Positions 27,169 through 36,518 of a DNA stretch of 64,000 bases are shown piece after piece. The notes beneath the pieces were generated by a model. That model saw only the letters and a program-made list of their open reading frames with translations. It searched no databases and was not told the origin of the DNA. Positions within the stretch are counted from its first letter, which is position 1. Each line of letters begins with the position of its first letter. Origin of the DNA: Bacteroidota bacterium (GTDB lineage: Bacteria > Bacteroidota > Ignavibacteria > Ignavibacteriales > Ignavibacteriaceae); the NCBI GenBank assembly GCA_023453665.1, contig JAEXTA010000065.1:5492-69491 (forward strand). Direction: 5' to 3'. The position numbers and the translations under genes are program-made.

Positions 27169-28218
27169 ATGAAAAATATATTTGTTCGTATTTCATTATC
27201 AATAATTTTAATTATCATATCAATTAACGGCTGTAAAAAAGATGGCACGGATCCAATCTTACCGCTAGTAGATGATCGAATTCCATTTGAATTAAATTTC
27301 CTGGAATATTCAGACAATAGTTATTTTATTGATTCCGTGTATACTGATACAAACTCAGCTTTGAATATGTTCAATCGTTATTATGGAAGTACTGTCCCGG
27401 TTATATTACTTGAGTATTTAGTTCAAAATATTGAAGTTTATATATCTGCAAATACTATAGTTCCAAATAATATTCAAACAGTGATAGCAGACGCTTACTT
27501 AAATCTCCCGCCGAGATCCCCTTCGGAATTATACCCGGATTCGTTTCGTGGACACAGTAATGTAATTCCCGGGTATACTGAAACAACACGATTCAAACTG
27601 CTGTCACCAGGCGCGGATTATATATTTCATTCTGAAACAGGATATATCACATTCCTTTTCCCGGTACCGGAAGACAGGGCAATAGCCGTCGCTTATAGAG
27701 TAAGTAACCCTAATCCCGTTGGTGAAGATATCTTTTATGGAGAATTTTTTTCTGAATTAATTGAGAACTCGAAAACCAGTGCGGTTTTAAAACTAATAAA
27801 ACCCAGAAATCTTTTGCCTCAATATTCAGGCGCATGGCAACTGAAGATGAAAAATATTTATAAAATTACTTCTCAGTATGAGCAAATCGCTGACCTTGAT
27901 TTTGACATTTATCTTAAACGGGCTGATGGAAGTGAATCAAATACAATTAACAACATAAGGTTATTGGAACTATTTGGATTTGATAAAATAAAAAGTGACG
28001 GGACTATAGGTCCTGATGGGATATTTGACGGCAGGAAAGGAATTAATTATGAACCCAAAACAGCGGAAATTATTTTTCCAGTTATTCAGCCATTCGGATA
28101 TAATATTCCAGCATTATTGGAAAGTTATCAGCACCAGGCAATTTATGATACGATGAAAGTATTATTGTCAGTACCTGGAAATACGTTCGTCATTAAAGGC
28201 AAGTATAGACCGATTTGA
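27169..28218 (+). CDS. Lipoprotein of unknown function
   Basis: Start set at 27169 (MKNIFVRISLSIILII), one base after the stop of the interrupted lipoprotein; the longer frame overlaps that gene. 349 residues, lipobox ending at Cys22 (SINGC). The mature part is beta-rich, with alternations such as IFHSETGYITFLFPV and AVAYRVSNPNPVGEDIFYGEF, resembling the N-terminal part of large gliding/cell-surface proteins of the SprA type. That resemblance is weak, and no family is claimed. The tight spacing implies an operon with 26394-27167. Confidence 0.65.
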   Translation: MKNIFVRISLSIILIIISINGCKKDGTDPILPLVDDRIPFELNFLEYSDNSYFIDSVYTDTNSALNMFNRYYGSTVPVILLEYLVQNIEVYISANTIVPNNIQTVIADAYLNLPPRSPSELYPDSFRGHSNVIPGYTETTRFKLLSPGADYIFHSETGYITFLFPVPEDRAIAVAYRVSNPNPVGEDIFYGEFFSELIENSKTSAVLKLIKPRNLLPQYSGAWQLKMKNIYKITSQYEQIADLDFDIYLKRADGSESNTINNIRLLELFGFDKIKSDGTIGPDGIFDGRKGINYEPKTAEIIFPVIQPFGYNIPALLESYQHQAIYDTMKVLLSVPGNTFVIKGKYRPI

Positions 28219-28383
28219 TAAAAGTGAAGGCAGCAAGTTATTTAGACAAAAACATAAACATTAATGTCATTCATAATTTCTAATTCGAAATTATTTCTAA
28301 AACAAATTAAGTCTATCATCAGAGATCGGAATGAATATAATATTCAGGCAGTTATATAAACTAAATCAATACGGAGGCAGGTC

Positions 28384-28794
28384 GTGAAAAAATTCCAGGC
28401 AATTGTATTAATCTTTTCAATTTTAACATTAACCGGTTGCGCTACTGTGTTTAAGGGTTATGAAGATACTCTCAACATAACCAACGCGCCGGCAGATTTA
28501 AAAGTTTTGACAAAAGAGGGCGAAGAGCTTGTCGTTACTTCAAAAACTGCACGGATACAGGATAAGAAAACTTATAACGTTTCTGAAGTTAATGTTAAAA
28601 GTATTATGTTAAGAAGTAACGACGAACACGTGTTAATTCTAAAAACCGGAGGTACTGAAAAGACGGTTAAAGTTTATCCCAAAATTAGTGCTGGCTGGCT
28701 TATTTTTGATTTTATTACGGGCATATTTCCGGTTTTTATTGATATGTACACCGGCAACTGGAATTATTTTGAACCGATTGCTGCCGGGTTTTAA
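28384..28794 (+). CDS. Small lipoprotein
   Basis: 136 residues, lipobox ending at Cys19 (LTLTGC), then ATVFKGYEDTLNITNAPADLKVLT, a start shared by many small surface lipoproteins with a PEGA-like turn. A hydrophobic stretch near residues 105-122 (WLIFDFITGIFPVFIDMYTG) is typical of these YceK/YidQ-like lipoproteins and ends in an NYF motif. No enzymatic motif. Start preceded by cggaggcag. Confidence 0.75.
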   Translation: MKKFQAIVLIFSILTLTGCATVFKGYEDTLNITNAPADLKVLTKEGEELVVTSKTARIQDKKTYNVSEVNVKSIMLRSNDEHVLILKTGGTEKTVKVYPKISAGWLIFDFITGIFPVFIDMYTGNWNYFEPIAAGF

Positions 28795-28845
28795 TCGTGC
28801 ACTTAGTTGTTTGCCGATAATTAATATTCATCTTAGGGGTAACTT

Positions 28846-29689
28846 ATGAATCTATTAAAATATTTTTTAGCTGCACTTATTTTATTTACGTTTCACTCGT
28901 GCAGTGAATCCGAACAACAATCGACTCCAATTATTCCGCTTGCAAATAATTTTACTTACCCGATACAAATCGGGAATGAATGGACAATACATTCTTCAAC
29001 TAGTTTTATAAACATACGACCCGATACGATTGCATATCTATTAACAAATCACCAAACGAGCGATAAAATAACTGTTACAAAAGATACTCTTCTGAACTCA
29101 ATACACTGTTATGAAATGAACGATGAAAATGAAGACCATTTTTTTGCGCGTGCATACTATGCGAATACAGATTCTGGTTTTTTAAAATATGCTTACAGTA
29201 ATAGTACCGGTAATGTTTTGCCCAGGAATAGTCTGCATTATGGTTTTATATTCAATGGAAAAAATTATCAATCTGAATACGAATTACTAAACAGTTATTC
29301 CATGACTGAAAGAGTATTAAAACAATTTGTTGATACCCTCCATTTTTATAATACACCAAGAATGATTTATGCATATCCATTGGAGCCGGGGAAAGAATGG
29401 AATTTAACTTCCGAGTTCATAAAAATTGATAAAGAAGTCATTGGCAAAGAAATAATTTATACGGCAGCAGGGAGTTTTGAGTGTTTTAAGATTATCTGGA
29501 AATATGATATAAATTTTGACGGAATTATTGATTGATAATATTGTCTGCTACGAATATGTCAATTCAAAAGGGGTAATCAAACTTGAAATAAATTTTAAAA
29601 ATGTTACGATTACGACTCAACAATACCCTGAGGGTATTGGTCTTGCAGATGTTAAGGTTGAAAGAGTTTTAACAGGGATTAATTTTTAA
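28846..29689 (+). pseudogene. Lipoprotein gene with C-terminal frameshift
   Basis: The reading frame from 28846 encodes a lipoprotein (lipobox Cys19, TFHSC) with the start NNFTYPIQIGNEWTIHSS, a pattern common in exported Ignavibacteria proteins. It ends abruptly at TGA 29533-29535 after YDINFDGIID. A shift of one base at 29533 opens a further 51 codons (DNIVCYEYVNSKGVIKLEIN ... VLTGINF) that complete a plausible beta-rich domain. The extra T at 29533 looks like a one-base insertion. The product as written would lack about 50 C-terminal residues. Confidence 0.75.
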
Positions 29690-29713
29690 TTTCCTATAGG
29701 ATAAAATTTAATC

Positions 29714-30367
29714 ATGAAAAGAAATAAATACCCACGTAAGCAATACGTACGCGATGCTTCAAATACGAAAAACGAGAAAAATGTTTTAGGGTGGATTAGT
29801 CTTATAGTATCAATTTTGGCAATAAGTATTAGTGGTTACTTCGCATATCATGCTACATTTCCTAATGCAAAAATCTTTATAAAAAATGCTGAGCTATGTT
29901 TTAGCTCCAACATTTGGTTTGATTCAACTGGCACTAATGAAGTTTATGGAATTGTAGAAATTTATAATGATGGAAATAAAACTACATCAATAAATTCAAT
30001 CGGCTTTTTAATTTTGGATTCAACTCAAAGCGAGCGAATTCATATTAAGGCTAAAGCAATCGAATTTGCCAATATAGTAGAACCTGGAAATTTGCAGAGA
30101 TATATATTCCAACTCGATATTTATTATATGAATGCTGATGAACAACCTTATCAGTTTTATCAACTTCCGATTGAAATTACACCGACACAGATAAAACGAT
30201 ATTACGAACAAGCCATTTTAAAAAATATTGATCTTCAATTTGTAAATCTTTCGTTAGCAAGAAACATTACACTTGAAGTTGCTGTTCACACAATTTCGGA
30301 AGAAAAGCCTATTATATTTAATAAATCAGTTGATAGAATTAAAATTCTTCCTTTTTCAGAAAAATGA
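29714..30367 (+). CDS. Single-pass membrane protein of unknown function
   Basis: 217 residues. Short basic N-terminal tail (KRNKYPRKQYVRDASNTK), one membrane helix (WISLIVSILAISISGYFAYH, about 27-46), then a predicted periplasmic beta-rich domain with motifs GIVEIYNDGNKTTSINSIGF. N-in C-out orientation follows the positive-inside rule. I do not recognise a family. It lies 24 bp after the frameshifted lipoprotein frame. Confidence 0.62.
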   Translation: MKRNKYPRKQYVRDASNTKNEKNVLGWISLIVSILAISISGYFAYHATFPNAKIFIKNAELCFSSNIWFDSTGTNEVYGIVEIYNDGNKTTSINSIGFLILDSTQSERIHIKAKAIEFANIVEPGNLQRYIFQLDIYYMNADEQPYQFYQLPIEITPTQIKRYYEQAILKNIDLQFVNLSLARNITLEVAVHTISEEKPIIFNKSVDRIKILPFSEK

Positions 30368-30516
30368 AAATCTGATTCAAAAAGAAAAAATAATTCAATA
30401 CGCCATCAAACTTATCTATTCAGAATTATTTAAAAAATATTTGGATTAATTCTGTCCCTAATCTTTGATTTGCTTCACTATAGTTACATTCCCCTAAAAT
30501 CAATCAAGGTATCAAT

Positions 30517-32661
30517 ATGTTTAAATTAGACTATAACAGGGTTCTGTTCGCAACTTTTATGATTCTGATGACGTCTTTTATTTCCTTAGCCCAATGGCAA
30601 AAAACAAACGGTATAAAAGGTGGTCAGTTTTACCAGGTTGCCGGCGATGAAAATAATTTGCTGGCACTGACAGGCAGCGGAACAGTTTTTCAATACACAC
30701 AAGGTCAGTGGAATTACAGAAGTTCATTCACTTATATGAGCGATATTTTTAAGCTTCAGGATAAATGGATCGGTTATTATAGCAACTCTGTATTTCGTTC
30801 AGATGATGACGGAATAACCTGGCAGGAAATTCTTCAACCAACCACCGATAATTTTTTAATATCAGCAAAAGTAATCGACGACAAAATATATGCGCTTGCA
30901 TCCGATACCTTGTTTTACTCTACAGACTTTGGTGAAACCTGGAATGTTAATGAAGTAAGTATGAATATTGTAGCCGGAAGTGACTCGGGAATTTTTTATG
31001 CCATCTCTTCTTTTTATATAAAAGATAATGTGATGATAGCCGGAGGATTCACAACTCTTCAATCAAACTTCAGTGCACTTGCATACTCAACCGATCTTGG
31101 TCAAAACTGGCAGGTTACAAATTTCCCGTCAGGCAATTCTACTAATTTTGTTCATGAACTTACGGGTGATAATAGTTTTTATTACGCTGCTTCCAGTGAT
31201 GGATTTTATAAATCAGCAAACGGATTAGACTGGCTGGAAATAAATGAAGGTCTGCCCTTTGAAGGCATCTCAATGTCTGTAAGCAAGATTGGTGTTTTTC
31301 AGAATGATCTTATAGCAATTATTAATAATACTCCTTCCGGATTGTACAGATATAATGGTACAACGTGGACATTGTTCTTTGATGAAAATTTCCCGTCGTA
31401 CTTTTCAACAGAAGGTACTGAACTCATCTTTTCAGCTAATGGTGATATATTCAGGTATAACGAATCGGGTAATGTTAATCTTACAGAAGATATTATTGCA
31501 TCAACATCACGTCCTGTTGTTTCCTCGAATGGAAATGTTTACTCTGTTTACAAATTAAAATTATACCGTTCTGTTGATAAAGGATTAAGCTGGGATGTGA
31601 TAAGAGATCCATCTGCAGGTATTCTCGTTGTGAATGGAGAAAACTTATATACAACGTCAGCATCCGGCATTGTTCGTTCAACAAATTCAGGGAATGACTG
31701 GACATTTCACAGTTCTGGAATTCCGGGTGCACATATACCAAAACTAAGTTCAGTTGATCTTGCAAATGGAACTTTATATGCCGGGTTTAATGGTGTAAGA
31801 GCGCGTATGCATCTTCCTCCCGTTTGGGAACAGGGTGGAGTTTATAAGTCTGATAACAACGGGGAATCGTGGAGCCCATTAAATTCAGGGCTTCCGACTG
31901 AAGGCGGAGTTCATTCTCCGGTATATACAATAACTGCCGAAGGAAATATTGTAATTATATACACTGCATCAGGAAGATTTTCTTTAATCAACAATTCCTG
32001 GGTTAATATTACAAATGGGTTCCCTGCCAACAGCTATGTTAGCACAATTTTTATTTATAATGATGATGTAATATTTGTAACCAACACAGGCTTGTACATT
32101 TCGCATGATAAAGGAGTTACCAAAGAAGAATTTAATACAGGGTTAAGTGGATTAACAAATTATCTGACAATTCTTTTTTCATATAATGACGAGCTTTATG
32201 TTTTTGCATCAGACAATATGAATACGGTTTATAAATTTGAAAATGATCAATGGAACGAAGTGAACTTTCAAATGCCAGAAAATATAAGATTTACATCACT
32301 TCAATCTGTTGAAAAAAATATTTATGCCGGAGCTTATGATAATGGTATATGGATGTATAGTTCATCACCGACTGCTACTGATGGGATTGAAAATCCTGTC
32401 GTTTACAAATTATCACAGAACTATCCAAACCCCTTTAACCCGAGTACAACAATATCTTACCAGATTACGTCTGCGGGAAATGTTGAGATAAAAATCTATG
32501 ATGTACTTGGTAAAGAAATAATGACGCTTGTAAATGAAAATAAATCCGCCGGGAAACATAATATTACTTTTGATGCTTCATCGTTAACAAGCGGAGTATA
32601 TTTTTATAGAATAATTACAGCGAATTTTTCTGAAACAAGAAAGATGCTGCTGTTGAAGTAG
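30517..32661 (+). CDS. Large T9SS protein with BNR/YCF48-like beta-propeller
   Basis: 714 residues. Signal peptide within MFKLDYNRVLFATFMILMTS ... SLAQ. The body is a chain of WD/BNR-like blades with recurring Asp-box-type turns (SDDDGITW, STDFGETWN, STDLGQNW, STNSGNDWTFHSSG, SDNNGESW). The C-terminus is a canonical T9SS sorting domain (NYPNPFNPSTTISY, VLGKEIMTLVNE, TSGVYFYRI). Related in organisation to the protein at 23248-24489 but without the palindrome insert. Likely surface exposed. Ends just before a 34-bp perfect palindrome. Confidence 0.9.
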   Translation: MFKLDYNRVLFATFMILMTSFISLAQWQKTNGIKGGQFYQVAGDENNLLALTGSGTVFQYTQGQWNYRSSFTYMSDIFKLQDKWIGYYSNSVFRSDDDGITWQEILQPTTDNFLISAKVIDDKIYALASDTLFYSTDFGETWNVNEVSMNIVAGSDSGIFYAISSFYIKDNVMIAGGFTTLQSNFSALAYSTDLGQNWQVTNFPSGNSTNFVHELTGDNSFYYAASSDGFYKSANGLDWLEINEGLPFEGISMSVSKIGVFQNDLIAIINNTPSGLYRYNGTTWTLFFDENFPSYFSTEGTELIFSANGDIFRYNESGNVNLTEDIIASTSRPVVSSNGNVYSVYKLKLYRSVDKGLSWDVIRDPSAGILVVNGENLYTTSASGIVRSTNSGNDWTFHSSGIPGAHIPKLSSVDLANGTLYAGFNGVRARMHLPPVWEQGGVYKSDNNGESWSPLNSGLPTEGGVHSPVYTITAEGNIVIIYTASGRFSLINNSWVNITNGFPANSYVSTIFIYNDDVIFVTNTGLYISHDKGVTKEEFNTGLSGLTNYLTILFSYNDELYVFASDNMNTVYKFENDQWNEVNFQMPENIRFTSLQSVEKNIYAGAYDNGIWMYSSSPTATDGIENPVVYKLSQNYPNPFNPSTTISYQITSAGNVEIKIYDVLGKEIMTLVNENKSAGKHNITFDASSLTSGVYFYRIITANFSETRKMLLLK

Positions 32662-32671
32662 GATATTTATC

Positions 32672-32705
32672 AAATTCTCATCGGGATTAATCCCGATGAG
32701 AATTT
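32672..32705. terminator. Bidirectional terminator (34-bp perfect palindrome)
   Basis: Perfect 17+17 inverted repeat: arm aaattctcatcgggatt and its exact complement, with no loop base between. It lies between the stops of two convergent genes (T9SS propeller and M3 peptidase). Confidence 0.85.
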
Positions 32706-32714
32706 AATTTCTTT

Positions 32715-34778
32715 TTACAAACCTAAATACCTCATAAAGGCTTCTTCATTTGGTTCCCTGCCGAGGAATTGTTTTACAAGATCAATTTCTTTTTCCTCAC
32801 CGCCTTTAGCCAGAATAATATCACGATATCTTATTCCTGTTTTCTTATCCATTATTCCGTTCTTTTCAAAAACAGAAAACATATCCTGTGCATAAACTCT
32901 AGCCCACATATAACCGTAGTATCCGGCGGCATATCCTGTTAGGTGTCCGAATGACGCCTGCATATTTGTTCCTTCAAGATATGGGTAGAGTGTAACTGAA
33001 TTCTGTAGTTCTTTCAAAACATCTGTAGTTGTTTTTGAACCATCGGGATTAAATTTGTCATGATAAGTCATATCAATAAGCCCGTAAAAGATCTGTTGAA
33101 GAGTCTGAATACCTGAACCAACATTTTTTGCGGCAACCATTTTTTTGTGAAGTTCAACAGGAAGCACTTCGTTTGTTTTATAATGACGCGCAAAAAGTTT
33201 TAATGCTTCATAGTCCCAAACCCAGTTCTCAAATATTTGTGAAGGCGCTTCAACAAAATCCCTTGCAACTGAAGACCCGGAGAATGAAGAAAGTTCTGCT
33301 TTTGTTAATACGCTGTGCAGCACATGACCGAATTCGTGAAAAAATGTTTCCACATCTGATTGAGGCATCAGCGCGGGTTGGTTTTCCGTTGCCTGCGGAA
33401 AATTGCAAACCAATGTAGCAACTGGTTTCTGATAACCGTTGTCGGTTAGTTTTCCCGATATCATGGGAAAACATGCGGCATGTGAAAATTTATTATCCCG
33501 CGGATGGAGATCGAGATAAAACATCGAAATAATTTTTCCATCCTGTTTTACGTTGAACATTCTCACATCTTTATGCCAGACTGATGGATTTTTCACTTCC
33601 TCAAACTGAACATCAAATAAATGCTGTGAAATTGAGAACAACCCATTCAATACATTATTCAATTCAAAATATTCTTTTACAAGATTCTGATCGAGACTGT
33701 ATTTTTCAATCAAAAGTAAATTTGAATAGAATGAAGATTCCCATGGTTGAATTACCGAAGCCGATTGATCGTTGGTATAATTTCTTTTTATCTCAAGTAA
33801 TTCGTCGTAATCAATCTTGGCTTTTTGTTTTACTTTGTCTATTAGATTGTTTTCAAAATCCCATACTGCTTTTGGAGTCTTTGCCATTCTTTCTTCAATC
33901 TGGTATTCTGCAAAAGTTTTATAACCCAGAAGATTCGCTATTTCAGTTCTTACTCTGATTAAATCATTCAGCACAGTCAGGTTTTTTTCCGACGCACGGT
34001 TATTATAAAGTGTATACAGTTTTTTTCTGGCTGATTCGGATTTTGAAAACTTCATGAATGGAACATAGGACGGATAAGAAAGTCCGATTTTATAATTACC
34101 GTCTTCGGTTCTGTGCTGCTTTTTATATTCTTCATCAAGTCCGTCAATTTCATTGTCTGTTACTATTAAAGTCTCGGTTACTTCGGCTATATTTTTATTG
34201 AATAGAATTGTAAGATCCGAGAGTTTATTTTGAAGCACCTGAAGTTCATTTCTTTTTTCTTTAGAAAGCGCAAAACCATTTCTCTCAAAACTCCTGACAT
34301 TTTCTTCAACAAATTTTTTCTTATATCCGCTCAGTTTTTTTGCTTCATCAGTAAGTGAATAATCCTTGATTGCCTTATAAAGATTTTCATCCAGTCCAAT
34401 CTCAGTAAAAAACCCGCTGAACTTTGCTATTGATTCATTCGCCGTGTTACGTGTTAAATCATTGGGGTGGACATTTGCCATAAGATATATTTCACCAAAC
34501 ACACCCGAAGCTTCATTTGTCAAATCATCATAAGCAAGCATTGTATTTTCGAAGGTTCTGTTTTTTATGGTGTAAAGTTTTTCAAGCCGTGTTTTTGCTT
34601 TTTCAATTGCGATGTCTGTTGCGGCTGTTATATGCTCGGCAGTGATTGATGAGAAATCGACAATTTCATTAAATCCCGCCAGTAGCGGATTGGTAATTTT
34701 ATTTTCCGGTTCAATTGCATAAAAATTTCCCGCAATAAGAATGGAAAACAATAACGAAAGGTATATTTTATTTTTCAT
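32715..34778 (-). CDS. M3-family zinc oligopeptidase (Dcp/OpdA-like), exported
   Basis: 687 residues, close to the length of E. coli oligopeptidase A/Dcp. A signal peptide (MKNKIYLSLLFSILIAGNFYA) precedes the mature enzyme, so it is probably periplasmic. The zinc motif FFHEFGHVLH sits near residue 482 and the third ligand Glu in the downstream APSQIFENWVWD helix. The C-terminal half has the characteristic YYGYMWARVYAQDMF motif. M3 enzymes cleave short peptides. Convergent with the T9SS gene. Confidence 0.95.
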   Translation of the reverse strand: MKNKIYLSLLFSILIAGNFYAIEPENKITNPLLAGFNEIVDFSSITAEHITAATDIAIEKAKTRLEKLYTIKNRTFENTMLAYDDLTNEASGVFGEIYLMANVHPNDLTRNTANESIAKFSGFFTEIGLDENLYKAIKDYSLTDEAKKLSGYKKKFVEENVRSFERNGFALSKEKRNELQVLQNKLSDLTILFNKNIAEVTETLIVTDNEIDGLDEEYKKQHRTEDGNYKIGLSYPSYVPFMKFSKSESARKKLYTLYNNRASEKNLTVLNDLIRVRTEIANLLGYKTFAEYQIEERMAKTPKAVWDFENNLIDKVKQKAKIDYDELLEIKRNYTNDQSASVIQPWESSFYSNLLLIEKYSLDQNLVKEYFELNNVLNGLFSISQHLFDVQFEEVKNPSVWHKDVRMFNVKQDGKIISMFYLDLHPRDNKFSHAACFPMISGKLTDNGYQKPVATLVCNFPQATENQPALMPQSDVETFFHEFGHVLHSVLTKAELSSFSGSSVARDFVEAPSQIFENWVWDYEALKLFARHYKTNEVLPVELHKKMVAAKNVGSGIQTLQQIFYGLIDMTYHDKFNPDGSKTTTDVLKELQNSVTLYPYLEGTNMQASFGHLTGYAAGYYGYMWARVYAQDMFSVFEKNGIMDKKTGIRYRDIILAKGGEEKEIDLVKQFLGREPNEEAFMRYLGL

Positions 34779-34882
34779 AATGCAGATCTCCTTAAAATCT
34801 TTGCGTGAAATTATTATGCTGTATTTGCAGTGTTAAGGAAATTGTGATAGACGGCTGGCAAAAATTTATCCGCTATTTTCAA

Positions 34883-35338
34883 CTAACAGAAAAGTCTATT
34901 AAGAACATCTTTTCTATATGCGAATATTTCATCTATCTTTTTTGAGACTATTATCCTGTTAATAATCGATGATAAGAAACCAAATCCCGGGGAATATGTT
35001 ACCTCGTCAATCATTTCAACACCGCCATCCTTTTCGATGAAAGTATGTTTGTGGTGCCATAGTTTATATGGTCCGAACTTTTGTTCATCAATAAAAAAAT
35101 ATTTTTCTTCAATGTTATTAATTTTTGTTACCCAGGTCAGAGGTATGCCAAATAATGGTTTAACTTTATAAACAATTAACATTCCCGGAAACATTTTATC
35201 GGGCAGGCTGCTTAGAATATTAAATCCAAGCCATTTGGGGGTGATCTCTGCAAGGTTCCGGGGATCAGAAAAAAATTTCCATGCAGTGCTTAGATCTGTA
35301 TTTAGTCTTTGGGTTGTTTTGAATATAAAAATCCGCAT
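34883..35338 (-). CDS. SRPBCC-family protein (START-like fold)
   Basis: Start set at 35338 (MRIFIFKTTQRLNTDLSTAW) rather than eight codons earlier. 151 residues. The pattern includes AWKFFSDPRNLAEITPKWLGF, then FGIPLTWVTKI, and the conserved FGPYKLWHHKHTF strand, as in SRPBCC/cyclase-like proteins. These bind small hydrophobic ligands; substrate unknown. Cytoplasmic. Confidence 0.85.
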   Translation of the reverse strand: MRIFIFKTTQRLNTDLSTAWKFFSDPRNLAEITPKWLGFNILSSLPDKMFPGMLIVYKVKPLFGIPLTWVTKINNIEEKYFFIDEQKFGPYKLWHHKHTFIEKDGGVEMIDEVTYSPGFGFLSSIINRIIVSKKIDEIFAYRKDVLNRLFC

Positions 35339-35415
35339 AATGTCCTTTTTAATGGTTAACATCGCATAGTGGAAAAAAATTCCACAAAAAGCCCAACACG
35401 AACATTTTTTGGTAA

Positions 35416-35545
35416 TGTCCTAATTTCACTTTTAGATTCAAATTAGTAAGCTGTCATTCTGTCCGCCGCGGCGGATTATTTCAGAATTTTTCAATTAAGT
35501 AGATCCCGAAACAAGTTCGGGATGACTACTTGCGAAATTAGGACA
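35416..35545. mobile_element. MITE-like element with 12-bp terminal inverted repeats
   Basis: Termini tgtcctaatttc (35416-35427) and gaaattaggaca (35534-35545) are exact inverted repeats enclosing 106 bp. Inside are a ccgccgcggcgg palindrome (35463-35474) and a hairpin atcccgaa/ttcgggat (35503-35523). No reading frame inside. The structure fits a non-autonomous miniature element or a composite extragenic palindrome. Confidence 0.6.
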
Positions 35546-35621
35546 CTACTCATTTTTTTGTATCCTTGCGATTGGCGGAATATTTTTTATAATGTAATAA
35601 CGGCAAACACGGAAAACCTCT

Positions 35622-36518
35622 ATGGAATCAATCACTTCTGTTGGCGAAATATTATTTGATATTTATCCCGATAAAAAAATACCGGGAGGCGCACCTTTTA
35701 ATTTTATTTATCATATAAAAAAAATTACAGTTGATGGAACCTTCATAAGCAGAATCGGCAATGATAAAAACGGAAAAGAAATTTTATCATTCTTAATGTT
35801 AAACAATATTTCTACGGCTTTCATTCAAAGTGATAATGAACATCCGACGGGATTAGCAATCGCCTCTCTTGATGAAAACAAAATCCCTCATTGGGAAATC
35901 AAAGAAAACAGTGCTTATGATTTTATTGAGTTCAGTCCTATGATTGAAACACATCTATTAAATAATTCAGATTGTATATACTTCGGTACATTAGCTCAGC
36001 GGGGCGAGGTCTCAGCAAATACATTAAATAAAATTTTCAGAATGAATAAAAAATTTATTTGTGACCTGAACATCAGGCAGAACTTTTATTCAAAAAAAAT
36101 CTTAAAAAGTTCTTTAAAAGCAGCAAATGTTTTAAAGCTGAATGTTGAGGAACTAAATCTTGTCAATAATCTTTTTTATAAACAAGTATCTGATGAGAAT
36201 GAAGCAGTTAACAGGATCATAAATGATTTTGAAATTGAAATGGTTGCTGTGACAAACGGAGAAGAAGGTGCCGAAATATATACTTCAAATTCAAAAAACA
36301 TCATGAAAGTAAAAACCCGAAATGTTGTTGATACCGTTGGAGCCGGCGATGCATACACCGCTGTACTTTGTCTTGGTTATTTACTAAAACTTCATCCGGA
36401 AAAAATTAACAGGATAGCAAGTGAATTTGCCGCATTCATTGTTACACAAAGAGGTGCTTTGCCTGCAAACGACAGTATTTATGAATCACTAAAGGAATCA
36501 ATTTATAATGACAGCTAA
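35622..36518 (+). CDS. Fructokinase-like PfkB carbohydrate kinase
   Basis: 298 residues. Substrate-binding start GEILFDIYP, KKIPGGAPFNF, and the ATP-site signature DTVGAGDAY near residue 239, whose last Asp is the catalytic base of the ribokinase/PfkB fold. The family includes fructokinase, which phosphorylates fructose to fructose-6-phosphate. Its 3' end overlaps the next gene's ATG by 11 bp, so it is translationally linked to the sucrose enzymes. Specificity is inferred from context. Confidence 0.92.
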   Translation: MESITSVGEILFDIYPDKKIPGGAPFNFIYHIKKITVDGTFISRIGNDKNGKEILSFLMLNNISTAFIQSDNEHPTGLAIASLDENKIPHWEIKENSAYDFIEFSPMIETHLLNNSDCIYFGTLAQRGEVSANTLNKIFRMNKKFICDLNIRQNFYSKKILKSSLKAANVLKLNVEELNLVNNLFYKQVSDENEAVNRIINDFEIEMVAVTNGEEGAEIYTSNSKNIMKVKTRNVVDTVGAGDAYTAVLCLGYLLKLHPEKINRIASEFAAFIVTQRGALPANDSIYESLKESIYNDS

